Shown here piece by piece: positions 1-8,601 of a stretch of 64,000 nt of DNA; positions within the stretch are counted from its first letter, which is position 1, and every line of letters begins with the position of its first letter. The position numbers and the translations under genes are program-made. The DNA lies in assembly GCA_963755375.1 (NCBI GenBank), contig CAVWKG010000002.1:124001-188000 (forward strand), given 5' to 3'. The notes under the pieces are model-generated. The model was not told where the DNA came from and made no database searches. It was given only the letters and a program-made list of their open reading frames with translations. Origin of the DNA: Bog-473 sp963755375. GTDB lineage: Bacteria > Actinomycetota > Acidimicrobiia > Acidimicrobiales > RAAP-2.

Positions 1-989
1 TGCTCGTTGTGGGGCCGGTAGGACAACCACGCCACCAAGCCCAGCGCGAAGCCGAGCACAGCCCCCACGATTCCGACGATGACGCCGTTGGCCTCCAGCA
101 CGAGGCGGACGTTGCGGTCCGTGGCGCCCATGGACTCGATCATCCCGAGGGCGCGCATGCGGCGCTGCGCCAGCACGGTGAAGCCGCCGATCGACACCAG
201 GGCGATCAGCAGCATGCCGACCGTCGCCAACGCCAACACGATGGTCTCGGGGCCGAACGCGTTGTTGTTGGCGGAGCCGGCCGTCGCGACGTTGTCGGCC
301 AGGGAACCTTTCAAAGCGCCCGGGCGTGCGTTGAACAGGACGTTCACCTGGGTCGGGTGGGCCACCTCCCCCGGGGACACCAAGGCGAACTCGTCGAGCA
401 GGCTCTGGGGGTTCTGCACCATGCCGACGACGGTCTTGCCGCCCTGCGACCACGTGTCACCGACCCGCAGGTTGAGCTCGGACGCCAGGCCGGATGTGAG
501 CGCGATCTGGTCCCGGCCCGTGGGGTAGTGCCCCGCGACCAGCTGCAGCATCGGCCCGCCGTAGGGGCCGCGCGGATCCTGCGACCGGAGCTGGTACGTC
601 TGGTTGGAACCGGGAATGTCCAGGGTCTCGTTCTCTATGACTTGCACAGTTCCAAAGTGCTGCCGGAGCGCGGCAATGTGCGCCTCCGTGTTCGCCAAGC
701 TCTGCGACGGCGATTTGGTCGTCGGAGTCGACAGGTTGAACGTGGCCAGATCGTGGGCCGTGCCGAATCCGGCGTTGGCCGGCGGCGGAGTGTTCACTGC
801 GACGGCGGAGCCGAGCACGACGGCGGCCACCGCAACGACGATCAGGACCAGGATCAGGAACTGCTGCCGCCACTCGCGCTTGAAGAGGCGCCAGGACCAG
901 CGGACCATGGCCCGGCGGGCGGCGACGCCACCGCTGGTCGGCTCGGGACCCGACTGCGTGGCCCGACGTTCGAGGACGCCGACGCTCAC
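1..989 (-). CDS. FtsX-family ABC transporter permease (C-terminus cut by window edge)
   Basis: Membrane permease subunit of a LolD/MacB-type ABC exporter. About 329 residues are visible before the window ends. After a basic cytoplasmic N-terminus there is one hydrophobic segment at about residues 50-75, then a long extracytoplasmic region, then a second hydrophobic block (around GMLLIALVSIGGF) followed by the FtsX-like RMRALGMIESMGA motif. Further membrane segments begin near the edge. The GTG start at 989 overlaps the stop of the ATPase gene by four bases (GTGA), so the two are translationally coupled. Together with the upstream PadR gene they form a three-gene operon. The substrate cannot be read from the sequence; lipids, peptides or antibiotics are all possible for this family. 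Confidence 0.85.
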   Translation of the reverse strand, partial: MSVGVLERRATQSGPEPTSGGVAARRAMVRWSWRLFKREWRQQFLILVLIVVAVAAVVLGSAVAVNTPPPANAGFGTAHDLATFNLSTPTTKSPSQSLANTEAHIAALRQHFGTVQVIENETLDIPGSNQTYQLRSQDPRGPYGGPMLQLVAGHYPTGRDQIALTSGLASELNLRVGDTWSQGGKTVVGMVQNPQSLLDEFALVSPGEVAHPTQVNVLFNARPGALKGSLADNVATAGSANNNAFGPETIVLALATVGMLLIALVSIGGFTVLAQRRMRALGMIESMGATDRNVRLVLEANGVIVGIVGAVLGFALGLVAWLSYRPHNE

Positions 990-1708
990 GAGTGCGGCAC
1001 TTCCGCGAGGAACGCTTCGGGACTCTCGGCCGGGAGCGTCTGGTCGACGACGCGGCCATCACGCAAGAAGACCACGCGGTCGGCCCATGAGGCGAGCTGC
1101 GCGTCGTGGGTCACCACCACGGCGGCCAGGCCGCGGTGGCAGGCGGCGAGGATCAGGCGCATAACGGATTCGGCGTTGGTGGAGTCGAGGGCCCCGGAGG
1201 GCTCGTCGGCCAGGAGCAGCTTTCGGCCTCCGACTACGGCCCGGGCGATGGCGACCCGCTGGCGTTCGCCACCCGACATTTGGTCGGGGTAGTGCGATGC
1301 CCGGTCCTTCAGCCCAAAGTCCTCGAGCGACTCGAGCGCCGTCGCCTGCGCCTTACGGGCCGCGATGCCGTCGAGCTCGAGGGGCAACGACACGTTCTCC
1401 ACCGCGCTGAGCCCGGCCAACAGGTTGTAGTCCTGGAACACGTAGCCGATGGACTGGCGACGCAACCGCGCCTTGGCGTTACGCGACAGCGAGGACAGCG
1501 ACTGTCCGCCGACGTAGACCTCACCGCTGGTGGGGTCCTCGAGGCTGCCGGCGATGGTCAACAGCGTGCTCTTGCCGGAGCCGCTGGCGCCCATGACGGC
1601 CACCAGCGATCCCGCCTCGACCGAGAGATTGATGCGCTGGAGGGCGTGCACCTCTGCGGCGCCTTCGCCGTAGACCTTGGAGACGTCACGGAGTTCGAGG
1701 TAGCTCAT
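986..1708 (-). CDS. ABC transporter ATP-binding protein, LolD/MacB type
   Basis: ATPase partner of the adjacent FtsX-type permease, 240 residues, the usual size for a stand-alone nucleotide-binding subunit. Walker A is GASGSGKST, the Q-loop lies in YVFQDYNLL, the signature is MSGGERQRVAIARA, Walker B is LLLADEPSGALD and the H-loop is VVTHD. The start is the ATG at 1708, where conserved sequence (MSYLELRDVSKVYG) begins and a purine-rich AGGAG lies just upstream; an in-frame extension further upstream reads through the PadR gene and is unlikely. ATG overlaps the PadR stop (ATGA). The operon order regulator-ATPase-permease implies PadR control of the exporter. Confidence 0.93.
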   Translation of the reverse strand: MSYLELRDVSKVYGEGAAEVHALQRINLSVEAGSLVAVMGASGSGKSTLLTIAGSLEDPTSGEVYVGGQSLSSLSRNAKARLRRQSIGYVFQDYNLLAGLSAVENVSLPLELDGIAARKAQATALESLEDFGLKDRASHYPDQMSGGERQRVAIARAVVGGRKLLLADEPSGALDSTNAESVMRLILAACHRGLAAVVVTHDAQLASWADRVVFLRDGRVVDQTLPAESPEAFLAEVPHS

Positions 1709-2292
1709 TGGGGGGCTCCTACCTTGCGCCGGGCCTTCGGGAGGGGGAACGACTGCGGGGCCGGCGCGTCCGCGCCCGCAGCTGCTCGCTTCAGACGGCC
1801 GTCGGCCGTGTCCAGCCACCGGATCAGCGAGTCGAGCCGGAAGAGCTCGGCGTCGACGACCAAGGCGAAATTGAGATCGAGGCGGGACTCGTCCTCCTTC
1901 AGACGAGTCCACTGCTGCATCAGCTCGACCAGATACCGGCGGTGCACCTGCACCACGTCGTGCACGTCCACCCCCGGCAGGTCGAGCGCGACGAGGACCT
2001 TGATGACGAGCTCGTCACGGGGCGGCGAGGAGAAGTCGGGTGGGGTGCGCAGCCACTCGGCCAGCTCGGCCGCGCCGTCCTCGGTGATGTGGAAGCCCTT
2101 CTGGGGACCCTCGTCGGCGGCGTCGTCGGACTCCACCAGCCCGTCCCGTTCGAGACGCTGCAGCGTCGTGTACACCTGCCCGACGTTGAGTGGCCACACC
2201 TCCCCGGTGCGGGCCTCGAACTCCTGGCGCAGTTGCAGCCCGTACTTGGGCCCCTCGCTCAGGAGGGCCAACAGGGCGTGACGGATACTCAT
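1705..2292 (-). CDS. PadR-family transcriptional regulator
   Basis: Winged-helix repressor of 195 residues. The PadR N-terminal HTH occupies about residues 1-80 (ALLALLSEGPKYGLQLRQEF, then GQVYTTLQRLERDGLVES). A Vir-type C-terminal helical dimerisation domain follows at about residues 95-180. It is the first gene of an operon with the ABC ATPase and FtsX permease. A large inverted repeat directly upstream of its start codon is the obvious autoregulatory operator. PadR proteins usually repress and are released by small hydrophobic or phenolic ligands or by drugs; the ligand here is unknown. Confidence 0.92.
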   Translation of the reverse strand: MSIRHALLALLSEGPKYGLQLRQEFEARTGEVWPLNVGQVYTTLQRLERDGLVESDDAADEGPQKGFHITEDGAAELAEWLRTPPDFSSPPRDELVIKVLVALDLPGVDVHDVVQVHRRYLVELMQQWTRLKEDESRLDLNFALVVDAELFRLDSLIRWLDTADGRLKRAAAGADAPAPQSFPLPKARRKVGAPQ

Positions 2293-2301
2293 CCGTCATT
2301 C

Positions 2302-2336
2302 TTTCGAAGTAGCATACTGAGTATCCTACGTCGAAA
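2302..2336. promoter_or_regulatory. 35-bp near-perfect palindrome, likely PadR operator
   Basis: The sequence is symmetric about base 2319. Arms are TTTCGA (2302-2307) with TCGAAA (2331-2336), GTAG (2309-2312) with CTAC (2326-2329), and ATACT (2314-2318) with AGTAT (2320-2324). Only the pairs 2308/2330 and 2313/2325 fail to match. It lies 10-44 bp upstream of the padR start, where a repressor would cover the promoter. The ATACT-n-AGTAT core resembles AT-rich PadR operators; binding itself is inferred. Confidence 0.8.
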
Positions 2337-2816
2337 GTCAGAGCGGCGCAAGAGGGGAAACCACCTCACGTCAGGTTGGAGTCAGCCCGACTGCGGTCAG
2401 CGACCGAAGCCATCAGTGCCCTGGGCACGACACCCCAACACCCTGAGTCCCATCACCGACCGATCGGGGCACGATCCCCCGCGAGGACTCAAGATCCCAG
2501 AGACCGCAGTGGTGCCGATGGGCGGTTCGGAGAGGAGCCTCGCGTCAAGACCAATCCGCTGCGATAGTGGTGCGTCTCGACGCTCCATCCGTGGAACGAG
2601 GGGAAGTTCTTCCTGGGTGAGCCAACGGCACCGCCCACACGAACGGCGCAGCCGCATCGCACAGGGCTTGTGCCGTCCGCACCGCCAAGAAATGGACAGC
2701 ACTCACTGCTCGCCGTGCTCAATCTACCGCGCTCCAGGCGCTTGCAGCAAGGCCCTGGTCGGTGCGCACAATCTCCGGCCCGGACCAGAACGGCACGGAA
2801 CGAGGAGGGGTGGCGT
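2337..2816. other. 480-bp intergenic region, no gene recognised
   Basis: This lies between the divergent padR operon and the FAD monooxygenase. Short open frames exist on both strands but none has a plausible start with family resemblance. The last bases contain the Shine-Dalgarno of the monooxygenase (GAGGAGG at about 2802). Promoters for the plus-strand gene must lie here, but no convincing boxes were identified. Confidence 0.5.
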
Positions 2817-4274
2817 ATGGCCAAACATGCGGTGGTAATCGCCGGAGGCGGTCCGACGGGGATGATGCTGGCGGCTGAGTTAGCGTTGGCGAAGGTCGAC
2901 GTCGCGATCGTCGAGCGGCGTCCCGATCACGTTCTCGTCGGCTCGCGAGCGGGTGGATTTCATTCGCGCACGATCGAAGTGCTGGATCAGCGTGGGGTCG
3001 CCGATCGGTTCCTCGCAGAGGGTCAGGTGGCTCAGGCCGCGATGATCGGCACGACCGTGTTGGACATGAGCGACTTCCCGTCGCGTCATCCGTATTCGCT
3101 CGGGATCTGGCAGAACCAGATCGAGCGAATCTTGTCCGCCTGGATCGCCGAGCTTCCGGTGGCGATCTATTACGGAAGTGAGGTGACGGGCTTCGCGCAG
3201 GACGAGACCGGCGTAGACGTCGAGCTGTCCGACGGCGAGTCGTTGCGGGCGGAGTATCTCGTCGGGTGCGACGGAGGACGAAGTGTCATCCGCAGAGCCG
3301 CCGGCATGGAGTTCCCAGGGTGGGATCCGACCAAAAGCAACCTGATCGCCGAGGTCGAGGTGACAGAGGAACCGCCGCGGGGCATTCGCCACGACGCTAC
3401 GGGCATCCATGGTCTCCAAAGGTTGGATGATGGGCGAACGGTGCGGGTCGTCGTGACCGAGCAGCACCTCGGGCCGAACAGCGAGCCCACCTTGGGCGAT
3501 CTGAGCGACGCGCTCATGACCGTGTACGGCACCGACTTCGGGATCCACAGTCCCACATGGGTCTCCAGGTTCACCGACATGACGCGTCAGGCAGCGGCCT
3601 ATCGCGCGGAACGAGTCCTCCTCGCCGGCGACTCGGCGCACGTGCATTATCCAGCCGGTGGACAAGGCCTCAGCCTCGGTGTGCAGGATGCGGTGAATCT
3701 GGGATGGAAACTTGCTCAGGTGGTCAACGGGACCTCCCCCGAGAGCCTTCTCGACACGTATCAAGAGGAGCGCCACCCCGTCGCCGCCCGCGCGCTTCAG
3801 CACACGATGGCTCAGGGGGTGCTCCAGCGCCCGGACGAGCGCATCAAGGCGCTGGTCGACATGGTGTCGGAGCTGGCGATCATGGAGGAGCCTCGCAAAC
3901 GGCTCGCCGGGATCATCTCAGGGTTGGACATTCACTACGACCTCGGCGAGGGCCACCCCTTGCTCGGACGGCGCATGCCCGATCTGGACCTCGAGACCCC
4001 CGACGGCCCCCGACGGGTCTTCACCCTGTTGCACGATGCGAAACCGGTGGTGCTCAACCTCGGTGAGCCCGGCGGCATTGACATCACTCCATGGGCTAGC
4101 CGGGTCCAGATGATCGATGCTGAGTATGTGGGCCCGTGGGAGCTTCCCGTCCTGGGAGCGGTCGCCGCTCCCACCGCCGTGTTGATCCGACCCGACGGTT
4201 ATGTCGCCTGGGTGGGGGACGGCACGGACACCGGATTGCGGGACGCGCTGACGACATGGTCCGGAACACCATAA
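2817..4274 (+). CDS. FAD-dependent aromatic hydroxylase/monooxygenase (class A, PHBH fold)
   Basis: Predicted flavin monooxygenase of 485 residues that would use NAD(P)H and O2 to hydroxylate an aromatic or polyketide-like substrate. The N-terminal Rossmann motif is VVIAGGGPTGMMLA, the DG motif is LVGCDGGRSVIRRAAG, and the GD motif is VLLAGDSAHVHYPAGGQG followed by LGVQDAVNLGWKLA. The last roughly 120 residues form the thioredoxin-like C-terminal domain typical of the rifampicin monooxygenase and PgaE/RdmE branch. The ATG at 2817 is preceded by a good GAGGAGG. Its setting between two drug-type exporters suggests xenobiotic or antibiotic modification, but the substrate is unknown. Confidence 0.88.
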   Translation: MAKHAVVIAGGGPTGMMLAAELALAKVDVAIVERRPDHVLVGSRAGGFHSRTIEVLDQRGVADRFLAEGQVAQAAMIGTTVLDMSDFPSRHPYSLGIWQNQIERILSAWIAELPVAIYYGSEVTGFAQDETGVDVELSDGESLRAEYLVGCDGGRSVIRRAAGMEFPGWDPTKSNLIAEVEVTEEPPRGIRHDATGIHGLQRLDDGRTVRVVVTEQHLGPNSEPTLGDLSDALMTVYGTDFGIHSPTWVSRFTDMTRQAAAYRAERVLLAGDSAHVHYPAGGQGLSLGVQDAVNLGWKLAQVVNGTSPESLLDTYQEERHPVAARALQHTMAQGVLQRPDERIKALVDMVSELAIMEEPRKRLAGIISGLDIHYDLGEGHPLLGRRMPDLDLETPDGPRRVFTLLHDAKPVVLNLGEPGGIDITPWASRVQMIDAEYVGPWELPVLGAVAAPTAVLIRPDGYVAWVGDGTDTGLRDALTTWSGTP

Positions 4275-4440
4275 CGAGACGCGATGGCCGGTAGTCTCGA
4301 CGGGCCCGTGACGGCAGCGGTCGGAGTCTCGCCCCGGTGATGCAGGTTCGAAGACTACCGGGCGTCCCCAATCGGCAGCTCATCGTCAACTCGCGCGCAA
4401 TGATCAGCGCGTTACTGGGAAGGACCTGGAAAAGTCACGT

Positions 4441-5232
4441 CTACTCCCCCATTCGAATCCTCGCCCGAAGTGCTGCGCCGGCGAGTGTCAGGCCCACCAA
4501 CGCCAGGCCTGACACAGCTGCCAGTCCTTCCACGAGCGGTCGGATCTGCCACCCCGACATAATGAGCGATCGAAGCGCTCCGAGCAGATACGTCACCGGG
4601 TTGTAGGTGGCAATCGTCGAGAACCATCCCGTGAGCAGCTGCTTGGGGACGACAGCGTCAGTGAGGAAGAACAGCGGGAAGAAGACGACGTAGCACGCGT
4701 TGACGGCAGCGGGACTGCCCGTCTTGAGCGCGACCGCATAGGGGAAGCACGTGAAGGCCAGGCCCCAGAGGGCAGAGAAGCCTACAAATACCACGAGACC
4801 CGGTAGCCCGGTGGCGAACCGCACCCCGACGATCGCACCGATGACTATGACGGGCAGGCACAGGGCGGCGATCACGGCCACGTCGGCCACCATGAGGCCG
4901 AGCAACAGCGCAGACCGCCTGATCGGGGTCATGCAGAGTCGGTCGAAGTACCCCCCCTGGATATCGGTCACAAGCGCCGGGGCCCGGGACATTCCGGTCA
5001 CGGCAAAGGCAATTGCCATGGGCAGAAGGAAGGCCTTGTAGTCGAGAGCTGTACCAGCCAGCTTCTCCAGAGCGCCGAGGTTGACGGCGTAGAAAAAGGC
5101 CGGGACGAAGACAGCCGGAAGGACCGCGGCCGGCTCCCGTGGGATCTGACGGAGGGCCCGACCTGCGACTGCCCGAATGTCGTGGACGAAGCTTGCGTCC
5201 CGCCCGACACCGACCGACTCGATGACTATCAC
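4441..5232 (-). CDS. ABC-2 type transporter permease, DrrB-like
   Basis: Integral membrane subunit of 263 residues with about six hydrophobic segments (for example AVLPAVFVPAFFYAVN, ALVVFVGFSALWGLAF-like stretches and a last segment near SGLALVGLTLAGAAL). This is the layout of the ABC2_membrane family, as in daunorubicin-resistance DrrB. Its ATG overlaps the stop of the ATPase gene by four bases (ATGA), so the two are co-translated. It converges with the FAD monooxygenase, leaving 166 bp between the stop codons. Confidence 0.88.
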   Translation of the reverse strand: MIVIESVGVGRDASFVHDIRAVAGRALRQIPREPAAVLPAVFVPAFFYAVNLGALEKLAGTALDYKAFLLPMAIAFAVTGMSRAPALVTDIQGGYFDRLCMTPIRRSALLLGLMVADVAVIAALCLPVIVIGAIVGVRFATGLPGLVVFVGFSALWGLAFTCFPYAVALKTGSPAAVNACYVVFFPLFFLTDAVVPKQLLTGWFSTIATYNPVTYLLGALRSLIMSGWQIRPLVEGLAAVSGLALVGLTLAGAALRARIRMGE

Positions 5233-6245
5233 AGCAACACTTCGCTTTCCTCGATCCGAGATCCGGTCATCGCCATGAAGACGTCGTCCAAGCTCGGAGT
5301 CCGCATGTTGAGGCTCTTGATCTGCATGCCGGCCCGACCAAGAGTCATCGCCACCGTGCCGAGCGCCGCCGCGCCGTCCGGAGTATTGACCGTCAGGGTC
5401 CCGTCGGTGTTCCAGGCGGGCTCGATCCCCTCCACGGTTCGAAGGGCGTCCAGTGCTCTCAATCTGTCTCCCTCGACCTCGGCCACGATCACGTCGTGAC
5501 CTATCGAATGCTTGAGAGTGGCCGGAGCGCCCTCTGCGACCAGGCGGCCGGACGCGATGATGCCCACTCGGTCGGCCAAGGTGTCAGCTTCGTCGAGATA
5601 TTGCGTGGTGAGGAAAATCGTCATGGCGAGGTCCCGGTTCAACCTCGCGACCTCCAACCAGACCGCTGCCCGGCTGTGGGGGTCGAGTCCAGTGGTGGGT
5701 TCGTCGAGAAACAGGATCTCGGGATTGTGGACGAGGGCGGCGGCGAGGTCGAGGCGCCGTTTCATCCCGCCCGAATAGGTGCCGATGCGTCGATCGATCG
5801 CGGCGCCGATGTCAACGAGGTCAAGTACCTCCCCGAGTCGCATGCGGATCTGGGCTGCACTCAGCCCGTAGAGGCGGCCCTGGAGTGAGAGCAGCTCACG
5901 CCCCGTCTGGCGGTCGTCGAGCGCTGCATCTTGGAGGGCAACGCCAATCCGGACGCGCACCGACTGGGGATCCTCGGTGACGTCATAACCAGCCACCGAG
6001 GCGGTCCCGGACGTAGGTCGCAGGAGTGTGCACAAGATCCGTACCACCGTCGACTTTCCGGCGCCGTTCGGACCCAAGAAGCCGTAGATCTCCCCACGCC
6101 GGACGCAGAGATCGAGACCATCGACCGCCAGGGTCGAGCTGAAACGACGAGCCAGCTCCTTGGTTCGGACGGCTGCATCTGCAACCACTGCTTCGGGAAC
6201 ACGCTGGGATGCTTCGGCCCTGTCATACCCAGAAGAATCACTCAT
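5229..6245 (-). CDS. ABC transporter ATP-binding protein, DrrA-like
   Basis: ATPase of 338 residues that powers the adjacent ABC-2 permease. Walker A is GFLGPNGAGKST, the signature is YSGGMKRRLDLAAAL, Walker B is ILFLDEPTTGLDP, and the DrrA-specific FLTTQYLDEADTLADR follows. The roughly 90-residue C-terminal extension after the nucleotide-binding domain is the DUF4162-type domain of DrrA proteins, which couples the ATPase to its permease. It is transcribed away from a TetR gene starting 39 bp upstream, so it is probably repressed by that regulator. Confidence 0.92.
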   Translation of the reverse strand: MSDSSGYDRAEASQRVPEAVVADAAVRTKELARRFSSTLAVDGLDLCVRRGEIYGFLGPNGAGKSTVVRILCTLLRPTSGTASVAGYDVTEDPQSVRVRIGVALQDAALDDRQTGRELLSLQGRLYGLSAAQIRMRLGEVLDLVDIGAAIDRRIGTYSGGMKRRLDLAAALVHNPEILFLDEPTTGLDPHSRAAVWLEVARLNRDLAMTIFLTTQYLDEADTLADRVGIIASGRLVAEGAPATLKHSIGHDVIVAEVEGDRLRALDALRTVEGIEPAWNTDGTLTVNTPDGAAALGTVAMTLGRAGMQIKSLNMRTPSLDDVFMAMTGSRIEESEVLL

Positions 6246-6263
6246 ACTTATTAGTATGTACTA
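6243..6263. promoter_or_regulatory. Overlapping inverted repeats between drrA-like and tetR genes, likely TetR operator
   Basis: CATACT (6243-6248) pairs with AGTATG (6253-6258) across four bases. An overlapping TAGTA-tg-TACTA occupies 6252-6263. The block sits in the 38-bp gap between the two divergent start codons and overlaps the exporter start codon, a position suited to repressing both genes. Binding by the adjacent TetR is inferred from position and symmetry. Confidence 0.7.
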
Positions 6264-6283
6264 TACTGAACCGTAGCGCAACC

Positions 6284-6907
6284 ATGGACCTTCAGCCCCT
6301 CACCCCTGAACGCCGGCGCCAGCAGACCCGCGAGCATCTCCTGGCCGCAGCTGCCGAAGTATTCGCCGAGCGCGGATTCCACGGGGCGTCCCTCGACGAG
6401 GTCGCCGCGGTGGCGGGCTTCACGAAGGGGGCCGTTTACTCCAATTTCAAGAATAAAGAAGACCTCTTCCTCGCCCTGTTCAAGGCGAACTACGACATGG
6501 AGATGGACGCCATCAGAACAGTGCTGAACGACTCCGAGGTGCCGCCAGAGGCCCGAATCTCGGACTTCGTTGCCTTGATCCGAGATCAAACCACGCAGGC
6601 CGGACGCAACTTCAACCTGCTGTACCAAGAGTTCTGGCTCTACGCCGCCCGCAACCCAGAGGTTCGAAAAGAGCTGACCCGAATCGATGACGAAGGAGCC
6701 CAGGCGCTCGCGGAGATACTTCGGGCAGAGAGAGAGCGAGTAGGCCTCGAACCCCTCGCATCGCCACTCCATACTGCGAGGATCGTCGAGGTTCTGTTTC
6801 GAGGCATCGCCCAACTGCGTGTTCTCGAACCGGATGTGGCCGACGACGAGTTCGTTGAAGCTGCCATCGCCTTCGTCGCACGCGGGTTGGGTGACCCTGT
6901 GGACTGA
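6284..6907 (+). CDS. TetR-family transcriptional regulator
   Basis: One-component repressor of 207 residues. The HTH at about residues 12-60 reads RRQQTREHLLAAAAEVF, then GASLDEVAAVAGFTKGAVY, then SNFKNKEDLFLALF, the canonical TetR pattern. The C-terminal ligand domain is about 140 residues and is not similar enough to a known member to name a ligand. The start is the ATG at 6284, right before the conserved N-terminus; longer in-frame starts would run into the operator. Divergent placement makes it the likely regulator of the DrrAB-like exporter. Confidence 0.92.
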   Translation: MDLQPLTPERRRQQTREHLLAAAAEVFAERGFHGASLDEVAAVAGFTKGAVYSNFKNKEDLFLALFKANYDMEMDAIRTVLNDSEVPPEARISDFVALIRDQTTQAGRNFNLLYQEFWLYAARNPEVRKELTRIDDEGAQALAEILRAERERVGLEPLASPLHTARIVEVLFRGIAQLRVLEPDVADDEFVEAAIAFVARGLGDPVD

Positions 6908-6991
6908 CGACTCTCGGCGCGCGTTACCCACACCGCGGCGCCTCGTCTCAGATCCCCGGTCCGGTCGGGCCGGCGCTTTACTCTGATCTCC

Positions 6992-8557
6992 GTGGGGGCA
7001 ACACGGAGACCCGTCCGGAACCCGGTCGGCGTGGTCGTGCTGGCGTTTCTTCTCACTGGAAGCCTCCTGACGGCTTGCGCCTCGGCATCCGTCAGCAGCG
7101 GGCCTCATCACAAGCAATTTGGCGTCTCGATCGAGCCAAAGTCCCGAGCGGGTCAGCGCCCGTTACCACCCACGGGGCGCCTCCCAACCCTTGGACCCCG
7201 GGGCTTCAATCCTTCCATGGCCAATGGAGTCCAACTCGATGTCTTGAACGGTCTACGGGACGACACGCCGATCTTCAACGGCGACTTTGCCGATCCCTTC
7301 GTGCTCAGGACGCCGGACGCCTTGTTTCTCTACGCCTCCGACACAACGGCGACTCAGTACGCCCCGGCAGCACATATCCCGGAGATCGAGCTGACTCAAG
7401 CCTCGGACTTCCGGGGTCAGTACCTGGGCGACGCATTGCCCACACTGCCGAAATGGACGGTTTCGGGCTTCCAGTGGGCTCCGTCCGTGTTCGCGCGACC
7501 GGACGGTACGTACGTGATGTACTACTCGACTCCAGCGACGATCCCTCTCATCTGCTTGGCCAAGCCATCATCGGCAGGCTGCATCCACACCTCGAACGGT
7601 TCTTCGAGTGCGATGTGCATCTCGAAGGCGACCAGCACCAATCCGGCCGGCCCTTTCGTCGACGACTCGACGTCGGCCTTCGTATGCCCAGTCGCCCAAG
7701 GGGGAGCCATCGATCCGAGCGTCTTCATCGCGGCCAACGGATCGCCCTGGCTGTTATGGAAGAGTGACGGGGATTGCTGCGGCCTGCCCACCACCATCTA
7801 CTCCCAGCAACTTGCTCCAGACGGCCTATCGGTCGTAGGCCCACCGCAACGACTGATCGGCGCGTCACAGCCGTGGGAGGGAGGGCTGGTCGAGGGTCCG
7901 TCCATGCTGGAGTCGGGTGGCAACTTCTGGCTCTTCTACTCCGCCAATCTTTGGGGCACCGATCACTACGGCATCGGGGTCGCCGAGTGCGCATCGGTGA
8001 CCGGCCCGTGCACCAAGCCGCTGGACCACGCGTGGCTCTCGTCAGCTGAGAGCGGTGGCCAAAGCGACCCCGGTCCAGGTGGACAGGAGTTCTTCCAAGT
8101 CGGCGGGCTCGTCTGGATGGTCCACCACGGTCTGGCTCCAGGACAATCAGGCAACCTGGCACAACGTCGCTTGTACGTCGACCTGTTGGCGTTTCCCAAC
8201 GGTCAACCGCCGCGCATTGCACAAGGAGATCCGGCAGCAGCTCTGGCCGAGGGTGTGCTTTACAACGAGGACCCTGATCTTCCGGTGCAGCCTGAAGCGG
8301 CCTACCTCCTGCTTCTCCACAAAAGCGGCGCTTTCTCCGACGACTCAGACGCGAACGTCGTTGCCGCGGGATTGCAGAGTTGTCGCGGCCTCGACGAGCA
8401 CCAGCATGCCCGGCAACTCCTGCAGTCCCTGCAGAATCGCCACCTGACTCTCTTCGAGGCGTACCTGGTGGCGGTCTTCTCCACGAAGTACTTCTGCCCG
8501 CAGGACGTGCCTCAGGCCCTCGTCGATGTCCGCAACAGCATGATCGATGGCCCCTGA
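6992..8557 (+). CDS. Lipoprotein with GH43-like five-bladed propeller and DUF732-like C-terminal domain
   Basis: Predicted secreted, lipid-anchored glycosidase-like protein of 521 residues. The signal peptide ends in a lipobox (LLTAC, Cys at residue 29). Residues about 90-400 show glycoside hydrolase family 43 features: ADPFV with the putative base Asp near residue 101, the mid-domain IDPSVFI, and the putative acid Glu in EGPSML. The last roughly 70 residues have two cysteines (in LQSCRGL and KYFCPQ) arranged as in the small exported DUF732 proteins of actinobacteria. The GTG start at 6992 gives a basic n-region before the hydrophobic core. An arabinan- or xylan-like substrate is possible but not shown. 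Confidence 0.75.
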   Translation: MGATRRPVRNPVGVVVLAFLLTGSLLTACASASVSSGPHHKQFGVSIEPKSRAGQRPLPPTGRLPTLGPRGFNPSMANGVQLDVLNGLRDDTPIFNGDFADPFVLRTPDALFLYASDTTATQYAPAAHIPEIELTQASDFRGQYLGDALPTLPKWTVSGFQWAPSVFARPDGTYVMYYSTPATIPLICLAKPSSAGCIHTSNGSSSAMCISKATSTNPAGPFVDDSTSAFVCPVAQGGAIDPSVFIAANGSPWLLWKSDGDCCGLPTTIYSQQLAPDGLSVVGPPQRLIGASQPWEGGLVEGPSMLESGGNFWLFYSANLWGTDHYGIGVAECASVTGPCTKPLDHAWLSSAESGGQSDPGPGGQEFFQVGGLVWMVHHGLAPGQSGNLAQRRLYVDLLAFPNGQPPRIAQGDPAAALAEGVLYNEDPDLPVQPEAAYLLLLHKSGAFSDDSDANVVAAGLQSCRGLDEHQHARQLLQSLQNRHLTLFEAYLVAVFSTKYFCPQDVPQALVDVRNSMIDGP

Positions 8558-8601
8558 GTGACAGTCGTGTGCTCGCCCGGGTGTGTCAGGACGAGAGCAC
8601 T

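Noticed and set aside
9..1292. Long plus-strand open frame opposite the FtsX permease and ABC ATPase
   Set aside because: Its translation is Arg/Gly/His-rich with no domain; the minus-strand frames carry clear ABC transporter motifs.
2880..3803. Long minus-strand frame inside the FAD monooxygenase
   Set aside because: Antisense shadow caused by high third-position GC; the plus strand has the complete flavin-binding motifs.
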